64,000 nt of DNA from an uncultured SAR116 cluster alpha proteobacterium. GTDB lineage: Bacteria; Pseudomonadota; Alphaproteobacteria; Puniceispirillales; GCA-002684695. The notes beneath the pieces were generated by a model. That model saw nothing but the letters and a program-made list of their open reading frames with translations. It made no database searches and was not told where the DNA came from. Below are positions 61,500-64,000 of the stretch, piece by piece. The DNA lies in NCBI GenBank assembly GCA_902612965.1, contig CACMFN010000001.1:1-64000 (forward strand). The letters run 5' to 3'. Numbering within the stretch: position 1 is the stretch's first letter; each line of letters opens with the position of its first letter. Position numbers and translations under genes: made by a program.

Positions 61500-62704
61500 A
61501 TTTTTTTGTTTTTTATTAATCGAAGAGCGTTTAATTTAATAAATCCTTTTGCATCAGTTTGATCATAATTGCTGTTACTGTCTTCAAAAGTTACCAAAGA
61601 TTGATCATATAAGGAATTTTCCGATTTTCTACCTGTTATAATGATATTACCTTTATAAAGTTTGAGTCTAACAACACCATTAACACTCATGGAAGCCTTA
61701 TCAATTAAAGCTTGCATCATTTCACGTTCAGGTGAAAACCAAAACCCATTATAAATTAATTTTGCATACTTAGGCATGATTTCATCTTTTAAGTGGGCTT
61801 CTTCTCTATCAAGAGTAATGGATTCAATAGCTCTGCGTGCGTAAAGTAAAATAGTTCCACCTGGAGTTTCATAAACACCCCTTGATTTCATGCCAACAAA
61901 TCTATTTTCAACAATATCAATTCTTCCAATACCGTTTTTCCCTCCAAATTCATTCAATTTTTTTAAAATTTGTGCTGGTTCTAATTTTTTTTGATTTAAT
62001 GCTATGGGGTCACCTTTACTAAATTCAATTGTTATCTCAGTAGGTTTATCTGGAGCTTCCATTGGATTGACTGTTCTTGAATATACATATTCTTCTGGTT
62101 CTATCCATGGATCCTCAAGAATTTTACCTTCTGCCGAAACATGAAGTAGATTTGCATCAACGCTAAAAGGAGCCTCGCCCCTTTTATCTTTTGAGATTGC
62201 GATTTGATGCTTTTCTGCATATTCTATGAGTTTTGTTCTTGAAGAAAGCTCCCATTCTCTCCAAGGAGCTATAACTTTTATGTCGGGGTCTTGGGCAAGG
62301 TAAGATAGCTCAAATCTTACTTGATCGTTTCCCTTTCCAGTGGCACCATGTGCTACTGCATCAGCTCCCTCAAATTTAGCTATTTCAATTTGGCGTTTTG
62401 CAATCAGTGGTCTTGCTATACTCGTTCCTAATAAATACATTCCCTCATAAATTGTATTACATCTAAACATCGGAAATACATAGTCTTTGACAAATGTATT
62501 TTCTAAGTTTTCTATATATATTTTTTTTACACCAAGGGTTTGAGCTTTCTTTCTTGCTGGTTCAACTTCTTCACCCTGACCAATATCAGCAGTGAAAGTA
62601 ATAACTTCACACTGATACTTTTCTTGTAACCATTTTAATATTACTGAAGTATCTAAGCCTCCGGAATAGGCTAATACAATTTTGGAAGGATTATGAATAT
62701 TCAT
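61496..62704 (-). CDS. argG: Argininosuccinate synthase
   Basis: This 402-residue enzyme joins citrulline and aspartate with [20 protein letters not shown] is the ATP pyrophosphatase loop, [14 protein letters not shown] (near 117-130) is the substrate region, and [17 protein letters not shown] follows. It is the arginine-pathway partner of argB in the window. It is convergent with recR and divergent from the pterin dehydratase gene. Confidence 0.97.
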   Translation of the reverse strand: MNIHNPSKIVLAYSGGLDTSVILKWLQEKYQCEVITFTADIGQGEEVEPARKKAQTLGVKKIYIENLENTFVKDYVFPMFRCNTIYEGMYLLGTSIARPLIAKRQIEIAKFEGADAVAHGATGKGNDQVRFELSYLAQDPDIKVIAPWREWELSSRTKLIEYAEKHQIAISKDKRGEAPFSVDANLLHVSAEGKILEDPWIEPEEYVYSRTVNPMEAPDKPTEITIEFSKGDPIALNQKKLEPAQILKKLNEFGGKNGIGRIDIVENRFVGMKSRGVYETPGGTILLYARRAIESITLDREEAHLKDEIMPKYAKLIYNGFWFSPEREMMQALIDKASMSVNGVVRLKLYKGNIIITGRKSENSLYDQSLVTFEDSNSNYDQTDAKGFIKLNALRLIKNKKI

Positions 62705-62810
62705 TTATTTTGGCTTTCTAATTTAAAAATTACTGACTTAAATTGAAGCTATAACTTGTTCTTAAAATTAATTACTTTTATAATTTGCATAATAACTACA
62801 GGAGCTATTT

Positions 62811-63098
62811 ATGGCAAAGGTTTTATCACATGAAGAGATTATACAAATTTTAAAGCAATTTGATGAAAAGTGGGAGATTGAAGATAATGGAAAAAAGTTG
62901 AAAAAAGAATTTAAATTTAAGTCTTTTATAGAGGCATTCTCTTTTATGACCAAAATTGCAATTTATGCAGAAAAAAAAGATCATCATCCAGAATGGTCGA
63001 ATGTATATAACAGAGTTGAGATTTGTTTAACTACTCATGATGCGGGTGGAATAACAGAAAAAGATGTTGATTTAATTAATTTTATTGAAAAAAAATAA
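62811..63098 (+). CDS. phhB: Pterin-4a-carbinolamine dehydratase
   Basis: This 95-residue protein has the family triad in [23 protein letters not shown] (His, His, Pro-Glu-Trp, and the later His-Asp), split around NRV. It recycles the carbinolamine formed by pterin-dependent hydroxylases such as phenylalanine hydroxylase, or acts in cobalamin-type C1 metabolism in other bacteria. An AGGAGC ribosome site lies 6-11 nt before the ATG. No hydroxylase is seen in this window. Confidence 0.93.
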   Translation: MAKVLSHEEIIQILKQFDEKWEIEDNGKKLKKEFKFKSFIEAFSFMTKIAIYAEKKDHHPEWSNVYNRVEICLTTHDAGGITEKDVDLINFIEKK

Positions 63099-63101
63099 TT
63101 T

Positions 63102-63536
63102 ATGCTAAAAAAAAGAGTACTTGAAAATCCTCAAATACTTGGTTGGTTAGGAATTCTTCCATTTATTTTTACATCTTTTTTTGTTTTGTTTGAAATCAGG
63201 TTTTCATTAGAATTAAAAGTCTTGGGATTACTTTATGCTTCGTCTATTTTAGGGTTTTTAGGTGCTGTTTACTGGGGCTATCTTCTAAAATCTGAGACTC
63301 ATGAAAGCATTCTATGGGCATGGGGAATTGCAACATCATTAGTAGCTTGGTTTTCATTAATAGTTATATTTTTATTTAACTACTATTTATTGGCCTCATT
63401 AATATTATCTTTAGGTTTTATTATTTCGCTGATTGTCGATAATAAGAATTTTTCCTCTTATAGTTGGTATGTTAATTTAAGATTAAAGCTCACATGTGTT
63501 GCAATTATATGCACATTAATAAATGGTTTATTTTAA
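63102..63536 (+). CDS. DUF3429 family membrane protein
   Basis: The 144-residue protein has about five TM helices. LGWLGILPFIFTSFFVLF near the start, and YASSILGFLGAVYWGYLLK (near 44-62) with WAWGIATSLVAWFSL are typical of DUF3429. The function is unknown; it is widespread in proteobacteria and related to TMEM69. It is 3 bp after the pterin dehydratase gene and 4 bp before the SpoU-type gene, so the three may be co-transcribed. Confidence 0.8.
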   Translation: MLKKRVLENPQILGWLGILPFIFTSFFVLFEIRFSLELKVLGLLYASSILGFLGAVYWGYLLKSETHESILWAWGIATSLVAWFSLIVIFLFNYYLLASLILSLGFIISLIVDNKNFSSYSWYVNLRLKLTCVAIICTLINGLF

Positions 63537-63540
63537 AAAA

Positions 63541-64000
63541 ATGAGAGGCTACTTTGGAATTGGTGTTGAAAATGTATCTAAAGCAATGAATGCTGGCGCT
63601 GTTATGAGAACGGCACATGCTTTTGGAGCAAACTTCTCATTTTTTGTTGGAGGACCACTAAATAAAGATGAAATAAGGTTGTCAGATACATCAAATACAG
63701 AAAATAGCCTGCCTACTTATTATTTTAATGGCGTTAAAGATTTAAGTCTTCCAAAAGGATGCAAATTAGTTGGTATTGAGTTACTTGATGATGCAGAATA
63801 CTTACCATCATTTAAGCACCCAAGATTAGCAGCGTATATTCTTGGGTCTGAGAGATATGGTTTAAGTAAAGAAATATTGGAGAAATGTGATAAGATTATA
63901 AAAGTTCCTACGAAATTTTCATTAAACTTAGCACTTACTGGAGGTATTGTTTTATATGATAGGATAATATCTATGAAAAATTTTGATAACCGGCCATTAA
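63541..64000 (+). CDS. SpoU/TrmH-family RNA 2'-O-methyltransferase (3' end outside window)
   Basis: The ORF starts MRGYFGIGVENVSKAMNAG and stays open for 153 codons to the window end. AGAVMRTAHAFGANF is the first SPOUT motif (N replaced by A-V-M-R). YILGSERYGLSKEIL is motif 2 (LG.E..GL) and IKVPTKFSLNLALTGGI is motif 3 (IP....SLN.A....). The small size before the end suggests a near-complete TrmH-like protein of ~180 residues. The target (tRNA or rRNA) cannot be told. It follows DUF3429 by 4 bp. Confidence 0.88.
   Translation, partial: MRGYFGIGVENVSKAMNAGAVMRTAHAFGANFSFFVGGPLNKDEIRLSDTSNTENSLPTYYFNGVKDLSLPKGCKLVGIELLDDAEYLPSFKHPRLAAYILGSERYGLSKEILEKCDKIIKVPTKFSLNLALTGGIVLYDRIISMKNFDNRPL

Overview
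The window looks like part of the chromosome of a small-genome, strongly AT-rich marine alphaproteobacterium (around 30% GC, estimated by eye). Four gene orders point to Alphaproteobacteria: hemC-hemD-mitofilin-hemY; rpmH-rnpA ... yidC-engB-argB ... dapD-dapE; cytochrome c (cycM-type)-kdsB-pheA; and the small 4.5S SRP RNA directly before dnaX-recR. Compact spacing, convergent genes that share stop codons, a DddQ-type DMSP lyase cupin, two TauE/SafE exporters and many DMT permeases fit a streamlined ocean bacterioplankter (SAR11/HIMB59/AEGEAN-169-like). I cannot fix the order from sequence reading alone. I see no insertion sequence, prophage, CRISPR array or plasmid function.

Layout. Positions 1-5460 hold the 3' part of a giant surface exoprotein (MBG and YDG repeats) and a secreted Sel1-repeat protein with an octad (KAEEEARx)n helix. 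Positions 5523-12875 are an accessory catabolic block: M20 amidohydrolase, two DMT permeases, M24 peptidase-like protein, cytochrome P450 and a feruloyl-CoA-synthetase-like ligase. Positions 12897-21434 mix a pseudoazurin-like cupredoxin coupled to a DddQ-like cupin, gpsA, small cupin, zinc-ribbon and VOC proteins, a HAD-fold protein that lacks its catalytic aspartates, an HDAC-family deacetylase, a DMT permease and a decayed methyltransferase gene. Positions 21535-25630 contain the most unusual locus: a GT-C-like membrane protein fused to a PgpA phosphatase domain, a SAM methyltransferase, and divergently a UbiA-family decaprenyl-phosphate phosphoribosyltransferase-like enzyme. Positions 25659-28623 carry a cytoplasmic BtuF-like protein, TauE/SafE, tRNA-Arg(ACG), gpt and a TVP38 protein.

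From 28727 to the end the window is mostly housekeeping. It includes ribosome and membrane insertion (rpmH, rnpA, yidC, engB), arginine and lysine/peptidoglycan precursors (argB, dapD, dapE, argG), translation initiation and tRNA modification (def, fmt, truA, tsaD), rmuC, sodB, heme synthesis (hemC, hemD, Mic60-like, HemY-like), lipid A/envelope glycosylation (ArnT-like GT, GT2, LAB_N), a MATE pump, an M17 aminopeptidase, GhrA-like and HisN-like enzymes, a membrane cytochrome c, kdsB, pheA, ffs, dnaX, recR and a pterin dehydratase. The window ends inside a SpoU-type RNA methyltransferase.

The strongest candidate for an undescribed system is 21535-25630. A polyprenyl-phosphate phosphoribosyltransferase, a phosphatase domain and a GT-C-like glycosyltransferase domain are the three kinds of activity that make and use lipid-linked pentofuranose in mycobacteria. 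Here the last two are fused in one polypeptide. This is an inference from domain content, not a demonstrated pathway.
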